Positions 11,548-20,123 of a DNA stretch of 64,000 nucleotides are shown in pieces. Below the pieces are notes generated by a model. It saw nothing but the letters and a program-made list of their open reading frames with translations. It did not search any database and had not been told where the DNA came from. Position 1 is the stretch's first letter, and every line of letters starts with the position of its first letter. The translations under genes were made by a program, and so were the position numbers. The DNA is from Pseudomaricurvus albidus (GTDB taxonomy: Bacteria; Pseudomonadota; Gammaproteobacteria; Pseudomonadales; Cellvibrionaceae): positions 62,001 to 126,000 of the forward strand of contig NZ_JAHKRS010000009.1 in assembly GCF_018863235.1 (NCBI RefSeq), in the 5' to 3' direction.

Positions 11548-12486
11548 ATGACCAAAGTTGTCCATGTAGCCGCTGGCGTGATTCGCAATAGCAGTGGTCA
11601 AATCCTTATTGCCAAACGCCCCGATGATACGGATCAGGGTGGTTTGTGGGAGTTTCCCGGTGGGAAGCTTGAGCCGGGGGAGTCGGTACAATCCGCTCTG
11701 ATACGTGAGTTACAGGAAGAGCTGGGGATAAATTCCACAGAGCTTTCCCCGCTGATTCAAATTCGCCACGATTACCCTGATAAGTCGGTCCTGCTGGATG
11801 TGTGGAATGTCACAGCCTTTGACGGTGAAGCGCATGGCCGCGAAGGTCAGCCGGTAAAGTGGGTTGAAGCAAGTGCGCTTTCTAAGTACCAGTTTCCGGC
11901 CGCTAACGTCCCCATCGTGACCGCAGCCCAATTGCCGCCACGACTATTGATTACTCGGGACACACAGGATTTGGATGAGTGTCTGAAAGGCGTAACTGCA
12001 GCTATTGAGCAGGGGATTACCTTGATCCAGTTGCGGCAGAAACAGTGGACGCCGGATCAGTGGTATGAATATTTACCTGCGATTAAAACGCTCTGCCAGC
12101 AAGCTGGCGCTCAGCTTGTTTTGAATACACCGCCTGCAAATCTGGCGTCCGCTGCCGATGGTTTGCATCTCACCAGTGATGACTTACACCGCAGCGATTC
12201 CTTCACTCGCTCTCAGGATCAATGGTTGAGTGCAGCGTGTCACAGTCCCGCAGACATACGGCAGGCTGAGGTCTTGGGTGTGGACTTTATTACCCTCTCT
12301 CCGGTGCAGCCAACCCAAACTCATCCAGACACCTCGGAATTAGGCTGGGACACGTTTGAAGCTTGGGTAAAAGACGCCAAACTGCCGGTGTATGCTCTGG
12401 GCGGACTCGGTGATCAGGAGGTTGAGGCCAGTATTCAGCGAGGCGGGCAGGGAGTGGCTGCCATCAGTGCCTGGTGGCCAGAGTAG
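11548..12486 (+). CDS. Nudix hydrolase (MutT-like) fused to ThiE-like domain
   Basis: The N-terminal part (about residues 1-130) is a MutT-type 8-oxo-dGTP diphosphatase with the full Nudix box (GGKLEPGESVQSALIRELQ followed by EELGI). The C-terminal part (about 131-312) is a thiamine phosphate synthase-like TIM barrel containing QLRQK and ALGGLG. Several ThiE signatures are altered: VLNT replaces the usual IIND, HLTSDDL replaces HLGQxDL, and CHS occupies the usual SxH position. Thiamine synthase activity is therefore doubtful. This fusion is known in Pseudomonas and relatives; the role of the second domain is not established. It is convergent with yacG. Confidence 0.92.
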   Translation: MTKVVHVAAGVIRNSSGQILIAKRPDDTDQGGLWEFPGGKLEPGESVQSALIRELQEELGINSTELSPLIQIRHDYPDKSVLLDVWNVTAFDGEAHGREGQPVKWVEASALSKYQFPAANVPIVTAAQLPPRLLITRDTQDLDECLKGVTAAIEQGITLIQLRQKQWTPDQWYEYLPAIKTLCQQAGAQLVLNTPPANLASAADGLHLTSDDLHRSDSFTRSQDQWLSAACHSPADIRQAEVLGVDFITLSPVQPTQTHPDTSELGWDTFEAWVKDAKLPVYALGGLGDQEVEASIQRGGQGVAAISAWWPE

Positions 12487-12520
12487 GAGTGATTCGCTCA
12501 GTATTCATAAAAGCTTGGTG

Positions 12521-12715
12521 TTACTGCTGGGGATCCTCAAGATCCTGTGACAACACGTCATCGTAAATGGAGTTCCCTTTGATTTTGTGGCTCTCACTGG
12601 CCCATTCGCCAAGATCAATCAGTTTGCAGCGCTCGCTGCAAAAAGGCCGAAAAGGGTACTTCTCAGAATATTCAATCTCGGTCTGACAGGTAGGGCATTT
12701 CAGTTTGGTAACCAT
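12521..12715 (-). CDS. yacG: DNA gyrase inhibitor YacG (zinc ribbon)
   Basis: Small zinc protein; the E. coli homologue binds GyrB and inhibits DNA gyrase. The 64 residues from ATG 12715 contain the four zinc cysteines as CPTC (near the N-terminus) and CSERC, followed by the acidic tail. A TTG 18 nt upstream could extend it, but the MVTKLKCPTC start matches the family. It is transcribed with coaE and pilDCB, a conserved gammaproteobacterial order. Confidence 0.93.
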   Translation of the reverse strand: MVTKLKCPTCQTEIEYSEKYPFRPFCSERCKLIDLGEWASESHKIKGNSIYDDVLSQDLEDPQQ

Positions 12716-12745
12716 GACGCTTTCTGTATCCAATCTTGGCGGTTT

Positions 12746-13351
12746 TCAGGAATCCTGTGATGACATTTCCAGATACTTCTGATGCAGAGTATCTACTTGC
12801 TGATGCAGTTGTTCAAGGCTGCCGTCGTTCACAATCACATCATCCGCACTGTCCAGACGCTGCTGGCGGCTAGCCTGGGCTGCCATAATCGCCTTTACCT
12901 GATCTGGTGAGTTGTTGTCGCGGTTTACTGTGCGTTCCAATTGCAGTTCTTCAGGTACGTCGACCACCAAAACCCGCTGTGTCAGTTGATTCTGACCGCT
13001 TTCTACCAATAAGGGCGACACTAACAGAGCATAAGGTGATGTGGCGTTGCGTAAACCACTGAGGATCTCTTCCCGAATCAGCGGGTGTGTCAAAGCTTCC
13101 AGCCATTTCCGCTCGGCGGGATCCTTGAAGACCGCAGTGCGCAATTTGGCGCGGTCCAGAGTGCCGTCGGTTTGCAATATGTCGGAACCAAAGTGCTCGG
13201 CAATTTTGGCCAGTGCAGGGCGTCCCGGTTCCACAATAACCCGTGACGCTACATCGGCATCCACAACCACAATACCCAGCTCGGCAAAGCGATCAGAGAC
13301 GGCCGTTTTGCCGCTGCCAATGCCCCCGGTGACTCCCACTACAAACGTCAT
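12746..13351 (-). CDS. coaE: Dephospho-CoA kinase
   Basis: Last enzyme of coenzyme A synthesis, phosphorylating the ribose 3'-hydroxyl of dephospho-CoA. The 201 residues begin with the P-loop [13 protein letters not shown]. The DADVASR and [10 protein letters not shown] regions of the CoA domain follow. It lies 30 nt after pilD and 30 nt before yacG, so probably in one transcript. Confidence 0.96.
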   Translation of the reverse strand: MTFVVGVTGGIGSGKTAVSDRFAELGIVVVDADVASRVIVEPGRPALAKIAEHFGSDILQTDGTLDRAKLRTAVFKDPAERKWLEALTHPLIREEILSGLRNATSPYALLVSPLLVESGQNQLTQRVLVVDVPEELQLERTVNRDNNSPDQVKAIMAAQASRQQRLDSADDVIVNDGSLEQLHQQVDTLHQKYLEMSSQDS

Positions 13352-13381
13352 TCTTTTTCTAACTCTTTATTGGGGCTCAAG

Positions 13382-14263
13382 TTACTGAAACCCGGCAATC
13401 TGAAAATAAGTCTGGGTAATCAGATCACCCCACAGAAAGGCAATCCATCCGGCAATGGCCAGGTAGGGGCCAAAGGGAATGGGGACATTTTTGTCGCGTC
13501 CCATAATCAGTATGCCAGCTATACCAATCACTGCGCCCACCAAAGATGACAGGATGATCACCAGCGGCAGAGCTTGCCAGCCCATCCAGGCGCCCAGAGC
13601 GGCCAGCAGCTTAAAGTCGCCGTAGCCCATGCCTTCCTTACCGGTCAGCAGCTTAAAGAGCCAAAAAACACTCCACAGCACCATGTAACCAGCAATAGCT
13701 CCATAAACCGCTGAATTCAGATCCGTAAACAGGCCCTGACTGTTAATCAAAATACCCAGCCACAGCAAGGGCAGGGTAATACTATCCGGAAGTAATTGAT
13801 GGTCAACATCAATCATGGTGAGCGCTATCAATGCCCAGGTCAGCAGCAAGGCTGCCAGTGCCTGCTCAGTAAAGCCGAATTGGAAGGCGATAAAGCCACT
13901 AAGCACCCCGGTAACCAGCTCAATGGTTGGGTAGCGAATGCTGATGGGCTCAGAGCACTGGCTGCATCTTCCTTTCAGCAGCAAATAACTGATGATCGGT
14001 ACATTGTGCCAGGGCTTGATCGGAGTTTTGCATTTGGGGCAGTGGGAGTCGGGCTTAAGCAGATTGTAGGTCGCTGGCTGCTTGTCTGACGCAGGATTTT
14101 CAATTTCCAGCAAGTCACAGCATTCCCGCTGCCAGGTGTTCTGCATCATCTTCGGAACGCGGTGAATCACCACATTCAAAAAGCTGCCGACCATCAGACC
14201 AAAAATAACGGTGAGTGTAATAAAAAGGCCGGCGTATTCGCCGGCCAGAGTTTCAGGTTGCAT
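13382..14263 (-). CDS. pilD: Type IV prepilin peptidase / N-methyltransferase PilD
   Basis: Inner-membrane aspartyl protease that removes the prepilin leader and methylates the new N-terminal Phe. The 293 residues contain the cytoplasmic zinc-binding region with two CxxC pairs (CPKC and CSQC, about residues 73-101). The two catalytic aspartates are in DVDHQLLPD and GYGDFKLLAALG, with about eight membrane segments. It is 18 nt from pilC. Its substrates should include PilA of this locus. Confidence 0.97.
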   Translation of the reverse strand: MQPETLAGEYAGLFITLTVIFGLMVGSFLNVVIHRVPKMMQNTWQRECCDLLEIENPASDKQPATYNLLKPDSHCPKCKTPIKPWHNVPIISYLLLKGRCSQCSEPISIRYPTIELVTGVLSGFIAFQFGFTEQALAALLLTWALIALTMIDVDHQLLPDSITLPLLWLGILINSQGLFTDLNSAVYGAIAGYMVLWSVFWLFKLLTGKEGMGYGDFKLLAALGAWMGWQALPLVIILSSLVGAVIGIAGILIMGRDKNVPIPFGPYLAIAGWIAFLWGDLITQTYFQIAGFQ

Positions 14264-14281
14264 AATAAGATCTGTCCGTAT

Positions 14282-15493
14282 TTATACGACTTGTCCGATC
14301 TGGAAGATAGGCAGGTACATGGCAATCATCAGGCCGCCGACCAGAACGCCCAATACCGACATAATCATGGGTTCGAGAAGTGAGGTCAGGCTGTCTACCA
14401 GGTTGTCCACCATCTCTTCATAGTAGCTAGCGACTTTGTCGAGCATTTCATCAAGCGCACCTGACTCTTCACCAATGGCTGTCATTTGTAACAGCATCGA
14501 GGGGAATATGCCTGATTTTCTTAGGGATGTGTTCAGGGGAACACCTGTGGCAACTTCATCGCGCACGCTCAGCACAGCTTTTTCATAGACAGAGTTACCT
14601 GTAGCGCCAGCAACAGATTCCAAGGCATCGATAAGCGGAACACCCGCTGCAAAAGTTGTAGCCAAGGTACGTGAAAAGCGGGCAATGATAGAGTTGTAAA
14701 CAATGTCACCGAATACCGGTAACTTTAGAGTGAGCTTGTCGATGGAGTCAGAGAAGGGTTTGCTGCGTCGCCTCGCTTCAACAAAAGCATAGAAAGCTAA
14801 TGCTCCTGCAACAAGAATAATAAACCACCACTCCTGTACGAGTTCTGATAAATGAAGTACAAATAAAGTAAATGCTGGTAGATCGGCGCCAAAGCTGCTG
14901 AATGTTTCCGCAAATTGGGGAACTACTTTGACTAATAGAATGCCAGTAACAATTACAGCGACGACAATTACGGCAATAGGGTAGGTCAGAGCTTTTTTGA
15001 TTTTAGCTTTAATCGCCTCAGTTTTTTCTTTGTAAGTGGCAATCCGGTCAAGCATGGTTTCAAGTGCACCCGACTGCTCGCCAGATTCTACGAGGTTGCA
15101 AAACAGGTCATCAAAGTACTTGGGGTGTTTCTCCAGAGCGGACGCGAAGCTTGTGCCGGAGGCCACTTCCTCTCTAATGGACATAATCAGGTCTCGGAGA
15201 GTGGGGTTGTCTACCCCTTCCGCAACAATCTCGAAGCTCTGCACCAGTGGCACACCGGCTTTCATCATTGTGGCCATCTGGCGGGTGAAGACGGCAATGT
15301 CTTGCGGTTTGATAGCTTTTCCGCCCCCAAATAAGGGCTTAGGCTTTTTACGCACAGTTCGGGCATTAATACCCTGTTTAACGAGTTGGGCCTTGACGAG
15401 CGACGAGCTGGCTCCAGTAACTTCCCCTTCGACCTTTGCTCCTTTTTTGTCTACACCCTTGTAGATGAATACGCTATTGGTTGCGGTTGCCAT
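14282..15493 (-). CDS. pilC: Type IV pilus inner-membrane platform protein PilC
   Basis: Platform protein that couples the PilB/PilT motors to pilin assembly. The 403 residues contain two homologous T2SF domains (about 70-195 and 270-395). Each has the ESGEQSGALETML/GEESGALDEML-type motif before a membrane segment. An N-terminal extension resembles known PilC proteins. The ATG lies 5 nt after the pilB stop. Confidence 0.97.
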   Translation of the reverse strand: MATATNSVFIYKGVDKKGAKVEGEVTGASSSLVKAQLVKQGINARTVRKKPKPLFGGGKAIKPQDIAVFTRQMATMMKAGVPLVQSFEIVAEGVDNPTLRDLIMSIREEVASGTSFASALEKHPKYFDDLFCNLVESGEQSGALETMLDRIATYKEKTEAIKAKIKKALTYPIAVIVVAVIVTGILLVKVVPQFAETFSSFGADLPAFTLFVLHLSELVQEWWFIILVAGALAFYAFVEARRRSKPFSDSIDKLTLKLPVFGDIVYNSIIARFSRTLATTFAAGVPLIDALESVAGATGNSVYEKAVLSVRDEVATGVPLNTSLRKSGIFPSMLLQMTAIGEESGALDEMLDKVASYYEEMVDNLVDSLTSLLEPMIMSVLGVLVGGLMIAMYLPIFQIGQVV

Positions 15494-15498
15494 ATTGC

Positions 15499-17226
15499 TT
15501 AATCCTTGGTCACACGGTTGGCTTCTTCAAGGCTGGTAAGGCCCTGCGCGGCCTTACGCAAGGCTGAAATCCGTAAGTTATTAAAGCCAGCTTCTCGGGC
15601 GGCATCAGCAATCTGAATAGCATTGCCGCCTTCCATTATAATGCGGGATATTGTGTCAGTGATGCGAACTACTTCATAGACCCCAACGCGACCTTTATAA
15701 CCTTTTGAGCACTTTGGGCAACCCACGGGATGGAATAACTGGAACTCTTCTCGAGGGATACCTATGTTGTCGAAGCCTTCTTGGGACAGAATTTCATCAG
15801 GAATGTCCGTTGCCGGCTTTTTACAGGCGGGGCAGAGTCTGCGAGCCAGCCGCTGGGCAATAATCAGGCTGACGGTTGTGGCTACGTTAAAGGCCGGTAC
15901 ACCCATGTTCAGTAAGCGGGTCAGGGTTTCCGGTGCGCTGTTGGTGTGAAGGGTGGACAGCACGAGGTGGCCGGTTTGAGCTGCCTTGATGCCAATTTCA
16001 GCGGTTTCCAGATCCCGAATCTCCCCCACCATGACAATATCCGGGTCTTGACGAAGGAATGAACGCAAGGCTTCGGCGAAGGTCAGGCCCACTTTGTTGT
16101 TCACATTGACCTGGTTAATGCCTTCCAGATTAATTTCTACGGGGTCTTCCGCGGTTGAGATGTTGCGTTCGCTGGTGTTAAGAATGTTCAACCCCGTATA
16201 GAGTGAAACGGTCTTGCCTGAACCCGTCGGGCCGGTCACCAGGATCATGCCCTGCGGCTGCTCCAACGCTTCCATAAACAGTTTTTTCTGGTCGTCTTCA
16301 TAGCCAAGAGCATCAATACCCAGCTTGGCACTGCTGGGGTCAAGGATTCGCAAGACAATTTTTTCACCAAACAGTGTCGGCAGGGTGTTAACCCGAAAGT
16401 CGATCGCTCGATTCTTGGTGATTTTCAACTTGATACGACCATCTTGTGGGATGCGTCGTTCAGAAATGTCCATCTGCGACATCACTTTAAGTCTTGCAGC
16501 CAGTCGAGTTGCCAGGGCAGTGGGAGGCTTGGCCATTTCTTCCAGAATGCCGTCGGTGCGAAACCTTACCCGGTAAGACTTTTCATAAGGTTCAAAATGG
16601 ATATCTGAAGCGCCTATTTTAATGGCATCCAAAAGTACCTTGTTGATGAATTTTACAATAGGAGCTTCATCAACTTCGGATGAGTCATGCTCTTTGCCTC
16701 CAGCTTCATCGACAGCTTCGACATCCAGCCCGTCCAGAGCCTCATCGTCAAGCCCTCCCAGAGTGTCACCGATGGACTCTTCCTGCTGGTTTAAAAAGGC
16801 TTCCAGTGCTGCTTCGAGTTTATTGGCTTCTACCAATACGGCGTCAGTATTCAGGCCTGTATTGAATTTGACTTCATCCAGAGCGTGCAGGTTTGTGGGG
16901 TCGGCCAAGGCAAGAAATAACCGGTTGCCCCGCTTAAACAAGGGAAGGGTCTGATGTTTGCTCAATAGTTTAAGGTCGACCAGACCGCCGGGAAGAATGC
17001 TTGTGTTGATGCAGTCCAGATCGAAAATAGGGGTCCCGAACTCATCCGAAGCTGCGTTGGCTATGATGCTGGGTGAAACGTCGTGACCTTTAATAAGTTC
17101 AAGCACGAAGGAAGTCTTCTGACTGCGAGATGTTTTTTGTGCCTCGTGGGCAGTTTCTTCATCAATAGTGCCATCAGCGACTAAGCGTCGGGCAAGGCCG
17201 CTTAAAGCCATTACCGGTGTGTTCAT
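15499..17226 (-). CDS. pilB: Type IV pilus extension ATPase PilB
   Basis: Hexameric cytoplasmic ATPase that powers pilus extension. The 575 residues show an N-terminal MshEN-like domain, an acidic linker (about 150-185) and the secretion ATPase domain. Walker A is GPTGSGKT and the Walker B region is MVGEIRDLETAEI. A zinc module has CPAC and CPKC pairs. The sequence VNTLPTLFGEKIVLRIL is typical of the family. It heads the pilB-C-D-coaE-yacG transcript and is divergent from pilA across 363 nt. Confidence 0.97.
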   Translation of the reverse strand: MNTPVMALSGLARRLVADGTIDEETAHEAQKTSRSQKTSFVLELIKGHDVSPSIIANAASDEFGTPIFDLDCINTSILPGGLVDLKLLSKHQTLPLFKRGNRLFLALADPTNLHALDEVKFNTGLNTDAVLVEANKLEAALEAFLNQQEESIGDTLGGLDDEALDGLDVEAVDEAGGKEHDSSEVDEAPIVKFINKVLLDAIKIGASDIHFEPYEKSYRVRFRTDGILEEMAKPPTALATRLAARLKVMSQMDISERRIPQDGRIKLKITKNRAIDFRVNTLPTLFGEKIVLRILDPSSAKLGIDALGYEDDQKKLFMEALEQPQGMILVTGPTGSGKTVSLYTGLNILNTSERNISTAEDPVEINLEGINQVNVNNKVGLTFAEALRSFLRQDPDIVMVGEIRDLETAEIGIKAAQTGHLVLSTLHTNSAPETLTRLLNMGVPAFNVATTVSLIIAQRLARRLCPACKKPATDIPDEILSQEGFDNIGIPREEFQLFHPVGCPKCSKGYKGRVGVYEVVRITDTISRIIMEGGNAIQIADAAREAGFNNLRISALRKAAQGLTSLEEANRVTKD

Positions 17227-17410
17227 GCCATATCCATGTCGTAATAAATGGTAAGGTGTATCTTAGCAACCTGTTGCATTGCATATGTTGATTTAAAATC
17301 GAGAGAAAACACCTAACCGATTGTTAAGCTGTTAGTTTTCCTAAATCTAACACTATTTATCGGTGAATTGTAATCCTTGGACTATATTTGCCGGTGCGAG
17401 ATCAACAGTA

Positions 17411-17425
17411 TGACAAAAATTGTCA
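17411..17425. promoter_or_regulatory. Candidate activator site (PilR-like) upstream of pilA
   Basis: TGACAA AAA TTGTCA is a perfect inverted repeat centred about 118 bp upstream of the predicted transcription start. It carries the TGTC core reported for PilR sites in P. aeruginosa. Distance and symmetry suit a sigma-54 enhancer site. The assignment is inferred from context. Confidence 0.5.
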
Positions 17426-17509
17426 CATAGTGATTTTAGGTGGCAGGCTTGACTGGGTTGGATGCTTAAAATGTATCTACAGGCTTGATATTTTGGTGGT
17501 GTTTGAATT

Positions 17510-17525
17510 TGGCACGTAGTTTGCT
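17510..17525 (+). promoter_or_regulatory. Sigma-54 promoter of pilA
   Basis: TGGCACG-TAGT-TTGCT matches the RpoN consensus TGGCACG-N4-TTGCW at every defined position, with GG and GC at the -24 and -12 spacing. Transcription should start near 17536. RpoN/PilR control of pilin is established in Pseudomonas and fits here. Confidence 0.92.
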
Positions 17526-17589
17526 TTGAGTCTGTTTGCGAAAACAGTTTTTTGCAGAACCAACAAGACTATTTAGGAGAATGAGACTA

Positions 17590-18027
17590 ATGAAACAGGT
17601 GCAAAAAGGTTTTACCTTGATTGAATTGATGATCGTTGTGGCGATTATCGGTATTTTGGCTGCGGTGGCTCTGCCTGCTTATCAGGATTACACCATTCGT
17701 GCAAAAATGTCTGAAGTAATTGGTTTGGCCGCAGCGGCTAAAACTTCAGTTTCTGAGTACTATGTTACTATGGGCTTTATGCCTACGGGTGCAGGTACCG
17801 CAGGTGTCAACGAAAACGCTGCTCAAAGTACCTACGTTTCGCAAATTGCTTATAATGACCAAGCTACCAATGTTGGCCGTATTACTTATACTATTGCTAA
17901 CCTGTCTCCTGCTACGGGTAACTTGGCTTTCCAAGGGACTGGCTCTGCGAATGGCGTTCAGTGGGATTGTACTTCTACTTCAGGTACTACAGTTCTTCCG
18001 AAGTATTTGCCGGCCAACTGCCGTTAA
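17590..18027 (+). CDS. pilA: Type IV major pilin PilA
   Basis: Structural pilin subunit. The class III leader is MKQVQKG, cut by PilD before F; the mature N-terminus [20 protein letters not shown] carries Glu5. The 145-residue precursor has a variable middle. A C-terminal disulfide loop is formed by the Cys of WDC and the Cys of ANCR, enclosing about 18 residues. ATG 17590 is chosen because AGGAG lies 10 nt upstream and the predicted sigma-54 start (about 17536) excludes longer forms. Ser/Thr-rich stretches, including one within the disulfide loop, could be glycosylation sites, given the glycan island next door. Confidence 0.97.
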   Translation: MKQVQKGFTLIELMIVVAIIGILAAVALPAYQDYTIRAKMSEVIGLAAAAKTSVSEYYVTMGFMPTGAGTAGVNENAAQSTYVSQIAYNDQATNVGRITYTIANLSPATGNLAFQGTGSANGVQWDCTSTSGTTVLPKYLPANCR

Positions 18028-18041
18028 TTACTTTTATTTTT

Positions 18042-18070
18042 AAAAGCCTCCCATGGGGAGGCTTTTTTTT
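18042..18070 (+). terminator. Intrinsic terminator of pilA
   Basis: The stem GCCTCCC / GGGAGGC with a 3-nt loop is flanked by A4 upstream and a T8 run downstream. It ends the pilA transcript 15 nt after the stop, so the downstream glycan genes probably need their own promoter or read-through. Confidence 0.95.
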
Positions 18071-18163
18071 GTCTATTTGATTCAGGCTGAGATAAACAGT
18101 TAATAAGTGTATCTGAGTATTAAAAATGATGACTGTATTCTTGGTCGGAGGGGGAGGTGTCGC

Positions 18164-20098
18164 ATGCAGTGTGGTTTGAAATTTGATACTCCTTTCTATG
18201 AGTGGTGTTTGTTAGGTGGGTTATTGCTTGTAACGTTTATTACTGGGGTGGTATATCTTGGTGGCTTGCCGGGTGCGTTCATGCTGGATGATTTTCATTC
18301 TCTTGGGGGAATTGCGCTTTATGGGGGGGTGGAAGACTTTCAGGGGGTTTTGAGGTATTTATTTGGTAATGATGGCTTGCAGTGGTCTCGCTCTTTTGCC
18401 TATCTCTCCTTTTTAGTGGATGACCAGTATTGGCCTTCTTTTCCTGGGCAATACAAACTGACGAATATTGCTATACATCTTATTACTGGACTGTTTATAT
18501 TTTTATTTTTACGTGCGCTTTTAGGTTTGTTGTTAGTACGTAAGAAAGCTGTGTTTTTGGCTGTTTTATCAGCTAGCTTGTGGTTGTTGCACCCGTTACA
18601 TGTTTCTACCACTTTATATGTTGTGCAACGCATGACCCAGTTGGCAACGTTGTTTGTTGTTCTTGCAATGACATTTCATGTATATGCGTTGAAGGCGAAA
18701 ACTTATAGAGGCTTTGTTGTTTATATTCTCTTGGCTGTCATTAGTGGATTGTTGGGAGTTTTGAGTAAAGAGAGTGCGCTAACTGGAGTATGGCTGATGG
18801 CCTTAATCTGTGCATTTTTCTTCAAGAGAGAAGACTTCAGCCTACGGCTACAAAATGTTTATAGCTTAATGCTTATTGGGGCAGCCGTTAGCCTGTTTGT
18901 TTTATTTGTTCTTGATGCTGTGGGATCCAGTTTTGATTTCAGGGTGTTTGATCAATGGGAGCGCTTGGCTATCCAGGGAATGGTTTTGGCCAAATATTTG
19001 CAATACTGGGTCTGGCCATGGGGAGCAGATATGGGGCTTTTCCATGATGATATCGAGCAGTTGTTGGTTGTTAATGGGGTGGGCTGGCAAGTTTCTTGGT
19101 GGTTACTGCATTTGTTTTTATTGTGTATGGCTGGGGCGATTAGAAAATCGGCGCCGGTGGTTTCATTTGGTATATGCTTTTTTTATTTGTCGCACATCAT
19201 TGAATCGACAATATGGCCGTTAGAGTTGATGTTTGAGCATCGTAATTATCTGCCTGTCGTTGGTTTGGCGCTCATATTTGGAACTGCGTTATTAAAGCTC
19301 AATGAGTTCGTAAAGTCCAAGGGGCTTCCGGTGCTCGGGGGAGGGATAATCTTTTTATATGTGGGATTGCTTTTAATTCCACTTATACACCGGGTATCGA
19401 TCTGGTCTGATTATAGAGTTGCTGCATTCAAGTGGGCATATGAACATCCGTTATCTGTTAGAGCTCAGTTGTCCGTAGCTACAATTTTATCTTCTGCGGG
19501 AATGGTTCCAATGGCGGTAGATAAGTTGCATGAAGTGTATGAGCAGATGCCTCGGCTATCAATTCGATTGCAGCAGCTAAATTTACAGTGTACGGAAAAT
19601 GTGTCACAAGAACATAGTGTTAAGCTAACGCGTGAAGAAGTTTATCGGAGTCCGTTTGATTCAGGGCTTGTCTTTCACCTTAATGAGGCGCGTAAGAGAG
19701 GTCAGCTCACGTGTGTAGAAAATTATTTCGACGGGTTTGATATTCCTTGGCTGTTCGACACGATATTAAATAAGCCTGACCTTTTGGCGAGTTCCAGATT
19801 TCATGCGTCATTTTTAGATATGGTAGGGCATTATTATGTTGAGAATTATAACTTTACTGATGCTGTAATTGTTTGGGAGAAAATGTACGAGGTGCAACCT
19901 ACCATTGATACCGCCTTACGGTTAGCTGATTTATATGTTCAGGGGGGTAATTTTGAACAGGCACAGATATATATTGATGTGGCAAAAGTTATGGATGGAA
20001 ATAGATGGTACAAGGATGATCGCAGAAGGAAACAGATTGGTAAGCTGCAGTTTTCAGTTGACTATTTAAAGCAACAGAAACAGCTTTTAGTGCAATGA
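18164..20098 (+). CDS. Membrane GT-C-like glycosyltransferase with TPR-like tail (candidate pilin glycosyltransferase)
   Basis: Not assigned to a named gene. About ten membrane segments fill residues 14-425. Just after the first segment lies an LDDFHSL motif (Asp42-Asp43), the position of the acidic catalytic pair in GT-C enzymes that use polyprenyl-phosphate sugars. EHRNYLP (358-364) is typical of bacterial TMTC-like proteins. The C-terminus (about 560-644) looks like tetratricopeptide repeats. ATG 18164 is chosen for the GGGGAGG Shine-Dalgarno 6 nt upstream; a GTG 57 nt earlier lacks one. It follows the pilA terminator, and the next gene is a polyprenyl-phosphate sugar synthase-like GT2. 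I infer transfer of a lipid-linked sugar to pilin or a surface glycan. It lacks an obvious Wzy/PglL ligase signature. The sequence is visibly AT-richer than the pil genes. Confidence 0.7.
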   Translation: MQCGLKFDTPFYEWCLLGGLLLVTFITGVVYLGGLPGAFMLDDFHSLGGIALYGGVEDFQGVLRYLFGNDGLQWSRSFAYLSFLVDDQYWPSFPGQYKLTNIAIHLITGLFIFLFLRALLGLLLVRKKAVFLAVLSASLWLLHPLHVSTTLYVVQRMTQLATLFVVLAMTFHVYALKAKTYRGFVVYILLAVISGLLGVLSKESALTGVWLMALICAFFFKREDFSLRLQNVYSLMLIGAAVSLFVLFVLDAVGSSFDFRVFDQWERLAIQGMVLAKYLQYWVWPWGADMGLFHDDIEQLLVVNGVGWQVSWWLLHLFLLCMAGAIRKSAPVVSFGICFFYLSHIIESTIWPLELMFEHRNYLPVVGLALIFGTALLKLNEFVKSKGLPVLGGGIIFLYVGLLLIPLIHRVSIWSDYRVAAFKWAYEHPLSVRAQLSVATILSSAGMVPMAVDKLHEVYEQMPRLSIRLQQLNLQCTENVSQEHSVKLTREEVYRSPFDSGLVFHLNEARKRGQLTCVENYFDGFDIPWLFDTILNKPDLLASSRFHASFLDMVGHYYVENYNFTDAVIVWEKMYEVQPTIDTALRLADLYVQGGNFEQAQIYIDVAKVMDGNRWYKDDRRRKQIGKLQFSVDYLKQQKQLLVQ

Positions 20099-20123
20099 TC
20101 GATAGAATTTATGTGGTTAAATT

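Larger units (their letters stand above)
17227..17589. other. 363-nt divergent pilB/pilA regulatory region
   Basis: Noncoding. Read toward pilA, it contains a TGACAA-AAA-TTGTCA palindrome and a perfect sigma-54 promoter (separate entries), then a leader of about 54 nt with an AGGAG Shine-Dalgarno 10 nt before the pilA ATG. A pilB promoter must lie on the other strand, but I could not define it. Confidence 0.7.

Noticed and set aside
17536-17589. Longer pilA start adding 18 residues
   Set aside because: The predicted sigma-54 start is at about 17536, leaving no leader; the AGGAG and class III leader point to ATG 17590.
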